64,000 nt of DNA. It comes from Phyllobacterium zundukense (lineage in GTDB: Bacteria > Pseudomonadota > Alphaproteobacteria > Rhizobiales > Rhizobiaceae). Made by a program: the position numbers and the translations under genes. The stretch spans positions 222,439 to 286,438 of the forward strand of contig NZ_CP017944.1 of the NCBI RefSeq assembly GCF_002764115.1. The letters run 5' to 3'. Under the pieces are notes generated by a model that was not told where the DNA came from, searched no databases, and saw nothing but the letters and a program-made list of their open reading frames with translations. Positions 44,543 through 53,673 of this stretch are shown in pieces (position 1 is the first letter of the stretch; each line of letters begins with the position of its first letter).

Positions 44543-45478
44543 TCACGCCAGCTCCGAACGCCAGGGCGGATTAGCACCCGCCCGTGAAACGGTCACGGCT
44601 GCTGCCTTGACGCCGAGCAGCAGTGCATCGCTGATCTGCGCTTCGCTCAGCGCGGTGAGCGCGGTCTTCGTCAATAGCCCGGCCTCCTCGAGCGAGGCGA
44701 GCACGCCGGCGGTAAACGTATCGCCAGCCCCGACCGTATCGACAACCGGCACTTTCTGGGCCGCGACATGCACGGTGAGATCGGCGGTATAGCCCGTCAC
44801 ACCATCGGCGCCGTGCGTGACGAGAATGAGCTTCGGCCCCTGTTCCGCTGCCGGGACGATCCAGCGCCGCGCGATCTCATCCATCGTACCGCTTTCGCCG
44901 AACCAGCGCATGTCCTCATCGGAAATCTTGACGATATCGGTCATGGCGATCATGCGGCGCATGCGGGCGATATGCTTCTCCTTGTCGGGGATGAATCCCG
45001 GCCGGATATTCGGGTCAAGGATGATCACGCGCTTTTCATGCTCGCGCGCCATCAATGCCTCGTAGGTCGAGCCGCATGGTTCCGGGATCAGGCTGATCGC
45101 GCCGAACTGCAGCGCCCTGACATTGTCGCCGAGTTCGGGCAGGTGTTCGATGGCAAGGGAACGCCCGGCGCTGTTCTCGTCATAAAACATATAGCTTGCC
45201 TGCCCGTCGGTCAGGCGCACGAATGCCAGCGTCGTCGGCTGCGGTGAAATATGGGCGTAGCGGGTGCCCACATAGTTGGCGGCGAGGCTGTCAAGCAGCA
45301 TCTGGCCGAAGAAATCCGACGAAATCCCCGAGAAAAATTCTGTCGGAACGCCAAGCCGCCCCAGTGCGATAGCCGTGTTGAACACGGCGCCACCGACATA
45401 GGGCGCAAATGCGGGTTCTCCCGCATCGCTCTTGCGCTGCAGCATGTCGATCAGGGCTTCACCACAACATAAAATCAT
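44543..45478 (-). CDS. Fructokinase, PfkB family
   Basis: A 311-aa sugar kinase. N-terminal MILCCGEALIDMLQRKSDAGEPAFAPYVGGAVFNTAIALGRLG is the PfkB substrate half. The C-terminal signature VVDTVGAGDTFTAGVLASL carries the catalytic Asp. It probably phosphorylates fructose brought in by the divergent frc operon. It follows the fucU-like gene after 3 bp and ends the minus-strand operon ROK-fucU-kinase. Confidence 0.92.
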   Translation of the reverse strand: MILCCGEALIDMLQRKSDAGEPAFAPYVGGAVFNTAIALGRLGVPTEFFSGISSDFFGQMLLDSLAANYVGTRYAHISPQPTTLAFVRLTDGQASYMFYDENSAGRSLAIEHLPELGDNVRALQFGAISLIPEPCGSTYEALMAREHEKRVIILDPNIRPGFIPDKEKHIARMRRMIAMTDIVKISDEDMRWFGESGTMDEIARRWIVPAAEQGPKLILVTHGADGVTGYTADLTVHVAAQKVPVVDTVGAGDTFTAGVLASLEEAGLLTKTALTALSEAQISDALLLGVKAAAVTVSRAGANPPWRSELA

Positions 45479-45481
45479 CGG

Positions 45482-45919
45482 TCAGTCTTTCTCAGGATAA
45501 ATGACACCCTTGCGGATGATAATATTGGCATAGAGCCGCGGCTCGCTTGTCGCAATGATGGTATGGGCATTTTTCACACGCGCATAGAGCGCATCGCCGT
45601 CGAGTGCAACCAGCGTGAAGCCCGGCGCGCGCCGGGCACAGACCTGTTCCATCTCTTCATGCACGGGATCGGTAAGTGTCGGATTACCTTTTACCGACGC
45701 GCGGAACAAGGCCTCCAGCACGAAATCATCCACCGGCACCACCTGCAATATGGCGTCGAGCAAGGGGATGAGCGGCAATCCGTCGGCGCGGATCAGCCGC
45801 CTCGCATGTTCCAGCGCTGGATAGTTGCCATCGACCAGTGCGATCTCGTCGCCGTGGCCCATGGCGCGCAGGGTGGCCAGCAGTTCCGGCCCGAGGATGG
45901 GCGGAATTCCAATGAGCAT
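45482..45919 (-). CDS. RbsD/FucU-family sugar mutarotase
   Basis: A 145-aa protein of the RbsD/FucU fold, MLIGIPPILGPELLATLRAMGHGDEIALVDGNYPALEHA, with the conserved H-G-D at ~22-24. It interconverts sugar anomers to speed up entry into metabolism. The sequence is of the FucU half of the family. It sits 2 bp after the ROK gene and before the fructokinase. Here it likely serves the fructose/mannose/ribose route. Confidence 0.9.
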   Translation of the reverse strand: MLIGIPPILGPELLATLRAMGHGDEIALVDGNYPALEHARRLIRADGLPLIPLLDAILQVVPVDDFVLEALFRASVKGNPTLTDPVHEEMEQVCARRAPGFTLVALDGDALYARVKNAHTIIATSEPRLYANIIIRKGVIYPEKD

Positions 45920-45921
45920 GA

Positions 45922-47163
45922 CTAGTCAACCTTCCTGAAGATTTTTTGTCCAAGCAAGAAGCGATCGGAGAGCGGCAGGCTCGCTGCCCCCAGCGCCCGC
46001 GCGTGAATGCCGACGGTTCCTTCCAGGATCACCGGCAATTCGATCCCTTCGAGATCGAATGTCTCGACATGTCGGCGCACGGCGAGGACGATACGCGAAC
46101 GTACGCTTTCCGGCATCCAGCCATCGATGATGGCCGCCTGGAAATCCACCACCGAAGACGATGCGATGACCGCCTGGGCGATTGCCTTGCCCGCCCGGTC
46201 GATCCACTCGTCCAGTTCGGCACCCATCACGCCCCAGTCTTCCGGCGAAGCCCAGAGGGGCGAGGGGTCCCGCCCCAGCTCCGTGACCACGCGTTCGAGC
46301 GCGGTGATCGACGCTATATCGATCAGCTGCCGTGGCGTGCCATCGGCACCCGGTACCGGCATCGAGCCGAGAGCGCCGGCGTTGCCACTGCGGCCCGCAT
46401 AAAGGCTGCCATTGATGACGATGCCGCCGCCGATGAACGAGCCTATGTAGAAATAGACGAAATCATTGACGTCCTTGGTCTGGCCGAACACCAGCTCGGC
46501 GCCGCAGGCAGCAGTCATGTCGTTCTGCAGATAGACCGGAAACGAGCAGAGCGCAGCAACGCGTGCGCGGATATCGCACCCCCGCCACTGGTCCATGATC
46601 TCCTGCGGTGCGCCGACCGTATCGGCCCATTTCCACAGTTCGAATGGCGCGGCAATGCCGATCCCGGCAATCCTGTCGCGCTGCTTCGAGGTTAGCCCCC
46701 GTATCATTTCTGCTATGCCTTCCGCCGCAAAGTGGAAGATCGGCTCGGGTGTGGGATAGTCATAGGGCATGTGCAGCATGGACCGGATTTTCCCAAGAAA
46801 ATCGATCAGCACCAGATCTGCACTGCGGCGGCCGATCTTCAGTCCAAGGAAGAATGCCCCCTCCGGATTGAGCGACATCGGGATCAATGGCTGGCCGATA
46901 CGGCCGCGCAATGGCTCCTCGCGCGACAGGAGCTCATCGGCTTCCAGCATGCGCATGATGATCGAACACGTCTGCGCCGAAAGCCCGGTCATACGGGCGA
47001 TCGCCGTCTTGGCCAGGCTACCATGCTGGCGCAACAACGACAGCACCACACGTTCATTGTGATCGCGCATTCCGCTCTGGTTTGTGCCGTGATGGAGCGT
47101 CGGCCTGGTTCCTCCCGTGCCGCTGCGCTCCGATACTCGAATGCCCAAGTGGGACTCCTCCAT
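45922..47163 (-). CDS. ROK-family repressor of the frc genes
   Basis: A 413-aa regulator. The N-terminal HTH is RDHNERVVLSLLRQHGSLAKTAIARMTGLSAQTCSIIMRMLEADELL (~32-78). The ROK sugar-kinase-like domain follows, FLGLKIGRRSADLVLIDFLG, GIGIAAPFELWKW and YIGSFIGGGIVINGSLYAGRSGNAGALGSMPV. The classic ROK zinc Cys cluster is not evident. ATG 47163 is preferred because the 47202 start would lie within the operator. It is divergent from frcB, so it is the likely frc repressor, with sugar as inducer. Confidence 0.9.
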   Translation of the reverse strand: MEESHLGIRVSERSGTGGTRPTLHHGTNQSGMRDHNERVVLSLLRQHGSLAKTAIARMTGLSAQTCSIIMRMLEADELLSREEPLRGRIGQPLIPMSLNPEGAFFLGLKIGRRSADLVLIDFLGKIRSMLHMPYDYPTPEPIFHFAAEGIAEMIRGLTSKQRDRIAGIGIAAPFELWKWADTVGAPQEIMDQWRGCDIRARVAALCSFPVYLQNDMTAACGAELVFGQTKDVNDFVYFYIGSFIGGGIVINGSLYAGRSGNAGALGSMPVPGADGTPRQLIDIASITALERVVTELGRDPSPLWASPEDWGVMGAELDEWIDRAGKAIAQAVIASSSVVDFQAAIIDGWMPESVRSRIVLAVRRHVETFDLEGIELPVILEGTVGIHARALGAASLPLSDRFLLGQKIFRKVD

Positions 47164-47193
47164 ATATCCGTCGACAATGGAGATATCCGGCAA

Positions 47194-47237
47194 ACCTGTC
47201 AATATTAAATCAGAGTGATTTATTAATGTTGACAGGT
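47194..47237. promoter_or_regulatory. Large hyphenated palindrome between ROK regulator and frcB
   Basis: ACCTGTCAA (47194-47202) and TTGACAGGT (47229-47237) are perfect 9-bp arms. Inside, the sequence continues with the same symmetry: ATTAA and AAATCA on the left mirror TGATTT and TTAAT on the right, apart from one change and a 3-base offset. It lies 31 bp before the ROK start and 134 bp before frcB. It is the probable ROK operator. Confidence 0.7.
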
Positions 47238-47370
47238 CGCAAACAGTGGTATTTGCTATGGTCCAACACTTGGCCGGGAGGATAACTGTCCGAGATGTTC
47301 AACGCGGAACCAGGGTGCGACCGTCGTCGGCCCGTCGCGCATTTGCGCGATTTTTTTGGGAGGAAGTGAA

Positions 47371-48405
47371 ATGCGTAGAAGTTTCTATCTGAAATCGACC
47401 GTTCTGGGCGCAGCCGCTGTGGCGATTGCTGCCTTTGCCGCTCCGGCGCAGGCTGCAGGTGTGGGCGCATGCCTCATCACCAAGACCGACACAAATCCCT
47501 TCTTCGTCAAGATGAAAGAGGGCGCACTTGCCAAGTCGAAGGAACTCGGCGTTGACCTCAAGACCTATGCCGGCAAGATCGACGGCGACAGCGAAAGTCA
47601 GGTCGCAGCAATCGAGACCTGCATCGCCGATGGCGCCAAGGGTATCCTGATCACCGCATCCGACACGGCCGGTATCGTCTCCTCGGTCAAGCAGGCTCGC
47701 GATGCCGGCATCCTGGTCATCGCTCTCGACACGCCGCTTGATCCGGCTGATGCGGCCGATGCGACCTTCGCCACCGACAATCTCCTTGCCGGCGAACTGA
47801 TCGGCAAATGGGCTGCCGGAACACTCGGCGACAAGGCCAAGGACGCCAAGGTCGCGTTCCTCGACCTGAGCCCGTCACAGCCGACGGTTGACGTTCTGCG
47901 CGACCAGGGCTTCATGAAGGGCTTTGGCATCGACGTCGTCGACATCAACAAGATCGGCGACGAAAAGGACCCGCGCATTGTTGGCCATGACGTTACCAAC
48001 GGCAATGAAGAAGGCGGCCGCAAGGCGATGGAAAACCTTCTGCAGAAGGATCCGGGCATCACCGTCGTCCACACGATCAACGAACCTTCCGCTGCCGGTG
48101 CCTATGAAGCACTCAAGGCTTTCGGCAAGGAAAAGGACGTTCTCATTGTTTCGGTCGATGGCGGCTGCCCAGGGGTGAAGAACGTCGAAGCCGGTGTCAT
48201 CGGTGCAACGTCGCAGCAATACCCGCTGCTGATGGCATCGCTCGGCATCGAGGCGATCAAGAAGTTCGCCGACAGCGGCGAAAAGCCAAAGCCGACCGAA
48301 GGCAAGAACTTCTTCGATACGGGCGTTTCGCTCGTCACCGACAAGCCGGTCCAGGGTCTCGAATCCATCGACGTCAAGACTGGCATGGGCAAGTGCTGGG
48401 GCTGA
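47371..48405 (+). CDS. frcB: Fructose/mannose/ribose-binding protein FrcB
   Basis: A 344-aa periplasmic binding protein. Signal peptide ~1-29 ([17 protein letters not shown]...APAQA). Mature [45 protein letters not shown] is as in S. meliloti FrcB, and so is the tail [27 protein letters not shown]. Four cysteines. ATG 47371 follows GGGAGGAAG. First gene of the frc operon. In S. meliloti the Frc transporter takes up fructose, mannose and ribose. Confidence 0.94.
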   Translation: MRRSFYLKSTVLGAAAVAIAAFAAPAQAAGVGACLITKTDTNPFFVKMKEGALAKSKELGVDLKTYAGKIDGDSESQVAAIETCIADGAKGILITASDTAGIVSSVKQARDAGILVIALDTPLDPADAADATFATDNLLAGELIGKWAAGTLGDKAKDAKVAFLDLSPSQPTVDVLRDQGFMKGFGIDVVDINKIGDEKDPRIVGHDVTNGNEEGGRKAMENLLQKDPGITVVHTINEPSAAGAYEALKAFGKEKDVLIVSVDGGCPGVKNVEAGVIGATSQQYPLLMASLGIEAIKKFADSGEKPKPTEGKNFFDTGVSLVTDKPVQGLESIDVKTGMGKCWG

Positions 48406-48460
48406 TTTGAGCTGACCTTTCCCTCCGAACGTCGGGAGGGATGCAGCAAAGCGACGGGGA

Positions 48461-48477
48461 GGGCCCGAAAAGGGCCC
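48461..48477 (+). terminator. Intercistronic hairpin between frcB and frcC
   Basis: GGGCCC (48461) and GGGCCC (48472) pair around GAAAA, preceded at 48421-48440 by a second hairpin (CCCTCCGA with TCGGGAGGG). There is no U-tract. They likely allow more FrcB than membrane protein to be made. Confidence 0.5.
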
Positions 48478-48574
48478 TTCCTGCCGCCACGCCGATACCC
48501 TCCCACGGAGGGTTGTCACCGCGCTAACACTTCTTCTCTAAACAGAATACAATACCCTTTTCGGGGAGGCACCC

Positions 48575-49657
48575 ATGACAGAGTCCCAGACAACGTCCCA
48601 GCCCAAGCAGGAGTTTGAGCGCGTACTGACGCAAAGCTCGACTGCCGTTGCCAGTTTCGACACCCATGAGAAAAGCCTGCTCGAGAAGCTGCGGCATTTC
48701 CTTCATTCCAGCCCGGCTTCCGTTCCTCTTATTGTTCTGGTGATGTCGCTGATCATCTTTGCGATCATTGTCGGCTCCCGCTTCTTCACGCCATTTGCGC
48801 TGTCGCTCATCCTGCAGCAGGTGGCAATCGTCGGCATTATCGGCGCGGCACAAACGCTCGTCGTGCTGACCGCGGGCATCGACCTCTCTGTCGGCGCCAT
48901 CATGGTGTTGACATCGGTCATCATGGGTCAGTTCACCTTTCGCTACGGAATGCCGGTCGAGCTCGCGATCCTGTGCGGCGTCGCACTCGGCGCGCTATGC
49001 GGCTTCGTCAATGGTGTGCTGATCGCCTATCTCAAATTGCCGCCCTTCATCGTCACCCTCGGCACGTGGCAGATCTATCTCGCGACGACCTATATCTATT
49101 CGGCCAACGAGACGATCCGCGCCCAGGACATCGAGGCGAATGCAAGGCTGCTGCAGTTCTTCGGCGAGAAAATCAATATTGGCGGGGCCACTTTCACCTA
49201 TGGCGTGTTCGCCATGATCATCCTCATCGCCATTCTCTGGTATGTACTCAACCATACCGCCTGGGGCCGTCACGTTTACGCCATCGGCGATGATGCGGAG
49301 GCGGCAAAGCTGTCCGGTGTCAGGACCAAGCGCGTTCTCATTGCGGTCTACGTGCTGGCCGGACTGATCTGTGCGCTGGCGGGCTGGGCCTCGATCGGAC
49401 GCAATGGTTCGGTTTCCCCGCAGATCGGCCAGTTCGCCAATATCGAATCCATCACTGCAGTGGTGATCGGCGGCATGTCGCTCTTCGGCGGACGTGGCTC
49501 CATTCTCGGCATGCTCTTTGGCGCGCTGATCGTCGGCGTCTTCTCCTTCGGCATGCGCATGTATGGCACCGATGTTCAATGGACCTACCTGATCATCGGT
49601 GTATTGATCATCTTGGCTGTGGCCATCGACCAGTGGATCAGAAAGGTAGCAGGCTGA
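48575..49657 (+). CDS. frcC: Fructose ABC transporter permease FrcC
   Basis: A 360-aa permease of the RbsC/FrcC type with a ~45-residue N-terminal cytoplasmic extension, then ~8-10 membrane segments. The family motif is TAGIDLSVGAIMVLTSVI near 103, and GMSLFGGRGSILGMLFGALIVGV follows near the end. Its stop overlaps the frcA ATG by 1 bp (TGATG). Confidence 0.94.
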   Translation: MTESQTTSQPKQEFERVLTQSSTAVASFDTHEKSLLEKLRHFLHSSPASVPLIVLVMSLIIFAIIVGSRFFTPFALSLILQQVAIVGIIGAAQTLVVLTAGIDLSVGAIMVLTSVIMGQFTFRYGMPVELAILCGVALGALCGFVNGVLIAYLKLPPFIVTLGTWQIYLATTYIYSANETIRAQDIEANARLLQFFGEKINIGGATFTYGVFAMIILIAILWYVLNHTAWGRHVYAIGDDAEAAKLSGVRTKRVLIAVYVLAGLICALAGWASIGRNGSVSPQIGQFANIESITAVVIGGMSLFGGRGSILGMLFGALIVGVFSFGMRMYGTDVQWTYLIIGVLIILAVAIDQWIRKVAG

Positions 49658-50436
49658 TGTCCAGAGAACCCATCCTCACCGCGCGCGGCCTTGTAAAACG
49701 CTATGGCCGCGTCACCGCCCTCGATCATGCGGATTTTGATCTCTATGCCGGCGAAGTGCTGGCGGTGATCGGCGACAACGGTGCCGGGAAATCCTCGCTT
49801 ATCAAGGCGATTTCCGGCGCCATTCATCCCGATGAAGGCGAGATGACCCTCGAGGGCAAGCCGATCCACTTCCGCTCGCCCATGGAAGCCCGCGATGCCG
49901 GCATCGAGACCGTCTATCAGACTCTCGCATTGTCGCCGGCATTGTCCATTGCCGACAACATGTTCCTTGGCCGCGAAATCCGCAGGCCTGGCATTCTCGG
50001 CAGCTGGTTCCGCATGCTCGATCGCAAGACCATGGAAAAGCGGGCTCGCGACAAGCTCACCGAACTCGGCCTTATGACCATCCAGAACATCGGTCAGGCG
50101 GTGGAAACGCTCTCCGGCGGTCAGCGTCAGGGCGTGGCCGTGGCGCGTGCTGCCGCCTTCGGCTCCAAGGTCGTCATCATGGACGAGCCGACGGCAGCGC
50201 TCGGCGTGAAGGAATCCCGCCGCGTCCTGGAACTTATCCAGGATGTGAAAAAACGCGGATTGCCGATTGTGCTGATCTCGCACAATATGCCACACGTTTT
50301 CGAAGTGGCGGACCGTATCCACATTCACCGGCTGGGAAAGCGCCTTACCGTGATAGACCCCAAGGAATATACAATGTCGGATGCCGTCGCCTTCATGACC
50401 GGGGCCAAGACCCCGCCGGCCGAGAGTATTGCATAA
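49657..50436 (+). CDS. frcA: Fructose ABC transporter ATPase FrcA
   Basis: A 259-aa single-domain ATPase, unlike the double RbsA. Walker A is GDNGAGKSSLIKAI (~38), signature LSGGQRQGVAVARAAAF, Walker B VVIMDEPTAALG, H-loop LISHNMPHVFEVADRIHI. The single-domain form is usual for FrcA. It is coupled to frcC, and the isomerase gene follows after 15 bp. Confidence 0.94.
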   Translation: MSREPILTARGLVKRYGRVTALDHADFDLYAGEVLAVIGDNGAGKSSLIKAISGAIHPDEGEMTLEGKPIHFRSPMEARDAGIETVYQTLALSPALSIADNMFLGREIRRPGILGSWFRMLDRKTMEKRARDKLTELGLMTIQNIGQAVETLSGGQRQGVAVARAAAFGSKVVIMDEPTAALGVKESRRVLELIQDVKKRGLPIVLISHNMPHVFEVADRIHIHRLGKRLTVIDPKEYTMSDAVAFMTGAKTPPAESIA

Positions 50437-50451
50437 AGGAAAAGATTGAGA

Positions 50452-51141
50452 ATGAAGCGTTCTGAAGTCAACGAGATCATCCGCGAGAGCGACAAGTTCA
50501 TCCGCTCGTTCGGCTATGTCATGCCGCCCTTCGCCTATTGGTCGCCGGAAGAGCTGAAGGCCCGTACCGCCAGCGATTCCAAGGCTATCCTTCAGGCTCG
50601 TCTCGGCTGGGATATCACCGATTACGGACAGGGCAAGTTCGATGAGCTTGGCCTGTTCCTCTTCACCACCCGCAACGGCAATCAGGAAGACCTGAAAAAG
50701 GGTGGCGGCATGCTCTATGCCGAGAAGATCATGATCAGCCGCGAAAAGCAGCTGTCGCCGATGCACCGCCATATCGTCAAGGCGGAAGACATCATCAATC
50801 GTGGCGGCGGCACGCTCGTGCTCGAACTGTTCAACTCCAATCCCGATGGCAGCGTCGATGAAAAGACCGATGTCGAGGTCGCTACGGATGGGCGCATCGT
50901 CAGGCAGAAGGCTGGCGGCCTGTTGAAGCTGCAGCCGGGCGAAAGCGTTACGCTCCTGCCGGGGAACTGGCATGCCTTCTGGGGCGAGGGCGGCGACGTC
51001 CTGATCGGCGAAGTCTCGACTGTCAATGACGACCTCACCGACAATATCTTCCGCGAACCCATCGGCCGTTTCTCCTCGATTGACGAGGATGAGGCGCCCT
51101 TGCACCTGCTCGTTTCCGACTATGACAAATGGCTCGCCTGA
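50452..51141 (+). CDS. D-lyxose/D-mannose ketol-isomerase, cupin type
   Basis: A 229-aa cupin isomerase of the D-lyxose isomerase family (Lyx_isomer). Start MKRSEVNEIIRESDKFIRSFGYVMPPFAYWSPEEL is the family opening. Metal residues lie in LSPMHRHIVKAEDIINRGGG (H-x-H) and LPGNWHAFWGEGGDVLIGEVSTVNDD (H, E). E. coli homologues act on D-lyxose (to D-xylulose) and D-mannose (to D-fructose). Inside the frc operon it would turn imported mannose into fructose for the divergent fructokinase. S. meliloti frcBCAK, as I recall, has no such gene in this place. Confidence 0.88.
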   Translation: MKRSEVNEIIRESDKFIRSFGYVMPPFAYWSPEELKARTASDSKAILQARLGWDITDYGQGKFDELGLFLFTTRNGNQEDLKKGGGMLYAEKIMISREKQLSPMHRHIVKAEDIINRGGGTLVLELFNSNPDGSVDEKTDVEVATDGRIVRQKAGGLLKLQPGESVTLLPGNWHAFWGEGGDVLIGEVSTVNDDLTDNIFREPIGRFSSIDEDEAPLHLLVSDYDKWLA

Positions 51142-51159
51142 TTGGCGCGGCAAAATAGT

Positions 51160-51786
51160 ATGTTGATCACCCTCGACGATCTGGTTCCTGAGCTCTTGGC
51201 CCGTGCGGCGAAGACCAAGCGGCTAATCGTGGCTATTGCCGGTCCGCCGGGGGCCGGCAAATCCACCGTTGCGACAACCCTCTGCGCGGCCATCAACGCG
51301 CGCGATCCGGTTGCGGCAGCCGTCGTGCCGATGGACGGGTTCCACCTCGACAATGCCATTCTCGACGCGCGGAATCTTCGCAAGCGCAAGGGTTCGCCGC
51401 CGACATTCGACTGCGCCGGTTTCGAGGTGCTTCTGAAGCGCCTGCGCGACATCAGCGAGGACGTCGTCATCCCGCTATTCGACCGCAAGCTTGATCTGGC
51501 GCGGGCAGGGGCAGGCATCGTCAAGGCCGGCCAGCGTATTCTCCTGGTCGAAGGCAATTACCTTTTGCTCAACCAGCCACCCTGGGACCGGCTGGCGCCG
51601 CTCTTCGACGTGACGATTTTTCTCGATGTCGACCGGATCGAGCTGGAAAACCGGCTGGTGCAGCGCTGGCTCGGTTTCGGCTACAATGTCGGCTCGGCAC
51701 AACAGCGCGCCTTGTCAAACGACATGCCCAACGCGGAGCTGGTTGTGGAAGAGTCGCGGCCTGCGGATTTCACCATCAGCAATTGA
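51160..51786 (+). CDS. frcK: FrcK-like P-loop kinase
   Basis: A 208-aa uridine kinase/pantothenate kinase-like protein. P-loop AIAGPPGAGKSTVATTL is at ~24-40, and MDGFHLDNAILDARNLRKRKGSPPTFDC resembles the family's substrate loop. LLVEGNYLLLNQPPWDRLAPLFDVTIFLDVDR is also typical. ATG 51160 is preferred over TTG 51142. The last gene of the frc operon, as frcK is in S. meliloti, where a role in fructose metabolism was assigned. The true substrate is open. Confidence 0.82.
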   Translation: MLITLDDLVPELLARAAKTKRLIVAIAGPPGAGKSTVATTLCAAINARDPVAAAVVPMDGFHLDNAILDARNLRKRKGSPPTFDCAGFEVLLKRLRDISEDVVIPLFDRKLDLARAGAGIVKAGQRILLVEGNYLLLNQPPWDRLAPLFDVTIFLDVDRIELENRLVQRWLGFGYNVGSAQQRALSNDMPNAELVVEESRPADFTISN

Positions 51787-51802
51787 TCCTTTTACAGCAA
51801 AG

Positions 51803-52612
51803 CTAGCTTCGCGGCGAAAGCTGCGTGGCCATATCGTCCATGATTGCGGCGGCAGCGATGCGGGTGATGCCCGCCCAGGATTGGAGAACATCAGGCGTGA
51901 TGCGATAGGCGGGGCCGGTTACCGAGACGCCAGCGATCAGTTGCCGGTCGGCCGAGTGAATCGGCGCTGCGACGCAACAGATCCCCGTCTCATGCTCTTC
52001 CCGGTCATAGGCATTGCCCTCGGTGCGGATAAGCTCGATTTCATCCAGCAAGCCTCGGGAGTCGCCTATCGTGTTCGGCGTGAACCGCTTGAAGACAATC
52101 CGGGTGACCCGCGCCTGCAACTCGTCATTGGCCAAAGCGGAGAGCGCCGCCTTGCCGACACCGGTACACCAGGCTGGCGCAGTGTTGCCGATCTGCGAAA
52201 CCATGCGAATGTTTTGCCGGCTTTCAATCTTGTCGACGTAGATGACTTCGGTGCCGCGCAGTACGCCGAGATGAACGGTTTCGCCGGTCGCCTCATGCAA
52301 CTTGCGGATGTGTGGCTCGGCGATACTGCGGAACTGGTTGCTGGCCCAGGCCTTCGATGCGAACTGCAAGAGCCGCAGCCCGAGCCCATAGGAGTGGTCG
52401 CGGTTGACCGTCAGCAAACCTTCCTCGATCAGGTTGGAGATTTGCCGGTGCAGCGTGCCGCGCGGCTGGTCGGTGAGGCGCAGCACATCGGTGAAGCGCA
52501 ACGGTTGGGGTGAGGCTGCGATGATGTCGAGGACGGCGATCGCCTTACCGAGCGTTCCCGTTCCGGCCGCTTCCGCGCCAGCCGGCGTACTGGTGGGTAC
52601 GCTCTTTTTCAT
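51803..52612 (-). CDS. IclR-family regulator of the sugar-acid operon
   Basis: A 269-aa IclR-type regulator. The winged HTH (~20-80) reads LGKAIAVLDIIAASPQPLRFTDVLRLTDQPRGTLHRQISNLIEEGLL. The effector domain includes WCTGVGKAALSALANDEL and GICCVAAPIHSADRQLIAGVSVTGPAYRITPD. ATG 52612 is chosen because the 39 codons upstream are not part of the fold. It is divergent from SDR-dgoK-dgoA-SMP30. The two palindromes between them are its likely sites. Confidence 0.92.
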   Translation of the reverse strand: MKKSVPTSTPAGAEAAGTGTLGKAIAVLDIIAASPQPLRFTDVLRLTDQPRGTLHRQISNLIEEGLLTVNRDHSYGLGLRLLQFASKAWASNQFRSIAEPHIRKLHEATGETVHLGVLRGTEVIYVDKIESRQNIRMVSQIGNTAPAWCTGVGKAALSALANDELQARVTRIVFKRFTPNTIGDSRGLLDEIELIRTEGNAYDREEHETGICCVAAPIHSADRQLIAGVSVTGPAYRITPDVLQSWAGITRIAAAAIMDDMATQLSPRS

Positions 52613-52809
52613 CCTACCATCTTCCTCGATTGTCCACGCCACACCAGTCTGACGGGAATCAAAAAACTCGAGGTCGATCCCGCACAAGATTTGCACGAGT
52701 TTGGGCGATTCTCGTACAAGAACTGGCAAATTTCGTATGAAAAAGTGCGATTCTGGGACAAGTTTATCAACCCTCGCGAGAATTTTAGTTGTGTGCGATA
52801 GTTAAAGCC

Positions 52810-52832
52810 AATGGGACTTGACTTATCCCATT
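52810..52832. promoter_or_regulatory. Inverted repeat, upstream site in IclR/SDR region
   Basis: AATGGGA (52810-52816) and TCCCATT (52826-52832) form a perfect inverted repeat with 9 bp between, including a TTGACT that may be a -35 box. The half-site is close to that of the 52864 palindrome. Confidence 0.5.
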
Positions 52833-52863
52833 CTAGGATGACAATTCAGCATAGTCAAACAGC

Positions 52864-52880
52864 GTTCCATATAATGGAAC
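52864..52880. promoter_or_regulatory. Palindromic operator before the SDR gene
   Basis: GTTCCAT, ATA, ATGGAAC makes a perfect 17-bp palindrome 25 bp before the SDR start. IclR-family operators are often palindromes with this TGGAA/TTCCA flavour. It probably overlaps the promoter or the early transcript. Confidence 0.6.
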
Positions 52881-52905
52881 TTATTCGTCTTGCGAGATTA
52901 CTAAC

Positions 52906-53673
52906 ATGATGCCTTCCGCCATTTTTCCGGACCTGAAAGACCGTTCCGTCCTCATCACCGGTGGGGGCTCCGGCATCGGCGCCGCGCTGACCGAAGGCTT
53001 CGTCCGCCAGGGTTGCCGGGTCGCCTTCATCGACATCGCCGATGAGCCATCGCAGGCGCTTGTGGAGCGTTTGGGCAAGGAGCATGGCAATAGCCCGCTC
53101 TATCTGAAAGCCGACCTTACCGACGTGGAGGAACTGCGCAATGCAGTTGCAAAAGCCATTGATACCAATGGCTTGATTACCGTTCTCGTCAACAACGCGG
53201 CCTGGGATGACCGGCACGACATCGACGATGTGACGGTCGAGTACTGGGACAGGAACCAGTCGATCAACCTGCGCCCGCAGTTCTTCGCCGCTCAGGCCGT
53301 AGTGCCCGGGATGCGCCAGTCCGGCGGCGGTTCCATTATCAACTTCACCTCGACATCCTATATGATCAATCAGGGCAATATGCCCTCCTATACGGCTGCC
53401 AAGGCGGGAATCATCGGTCTTACCAAGGGGTTAGCAGGAAGGCTCGGACCGGACAATATCCGCGTCAACGCAATTGCCCCCGGCTGGGTAATGACGGATC
53501 GCCAGCGTACGCACTGGGTGACGGAAGAAGGACTCAGAGCCCACATGAACAAGCAGGTTCTGCGTGAGGAAATCCAGCCTGGCGATATGGTCGGTCCCTG
53601 CCTGTTCCTTGCTTCGGATGCGGCCCGCATGCTCAGCGCCCAGACGCTGATCGTCGACGGAGGCTATCTGTGA
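52906..53673 (+). CDS. Short-chain dehydrogenase, sugar-oxidising candidate
   Basis: A 255-aa classical SDR. Cofactor motif TGGGSGIG (18-25), NNAA (96-99), catalytic S149/Y162/K166 (FTSTS, YTAAK). With dgoK, dgoA and a lactonase in the same operon it is likely a galactose or related aldose 1-dehydrogenase giving the lactone. The family assignment is firm and the substrate is inferred from context. Its TGA overlaps the GTG start of dgoK. Confidence 0.85.
   Translation: MMPSAIFPDLKDRSVLITGGGSGIGAALTEGFVRQGCRVAFIDIADEPSQALVERLGKEHGNSPLYLKADLTDVEELRNAVAKAIDTNGLITVLVNNAAWDDRHDIDDVTVEYWDRNQSINLRPQFFAAQAVVPGMRQSGGGSIINFTSTSYMINQGNMPSYTAAKAGIIGLTKGLAGRLGPDNIRVNAIAPGWVMTDRQRTHWVTEEGLRAHMNKQVLREEIQPGDMVGPCLFLASDAARMLSAQTLIVDGGYL

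Noticed and set aside
49585-51153. 522-aa open frame antisense to frcA and the isomerase gene
   Set aside because: Both plus-strand genes have clear motifs; the antisense frame spans their boundary and resembles nothing.
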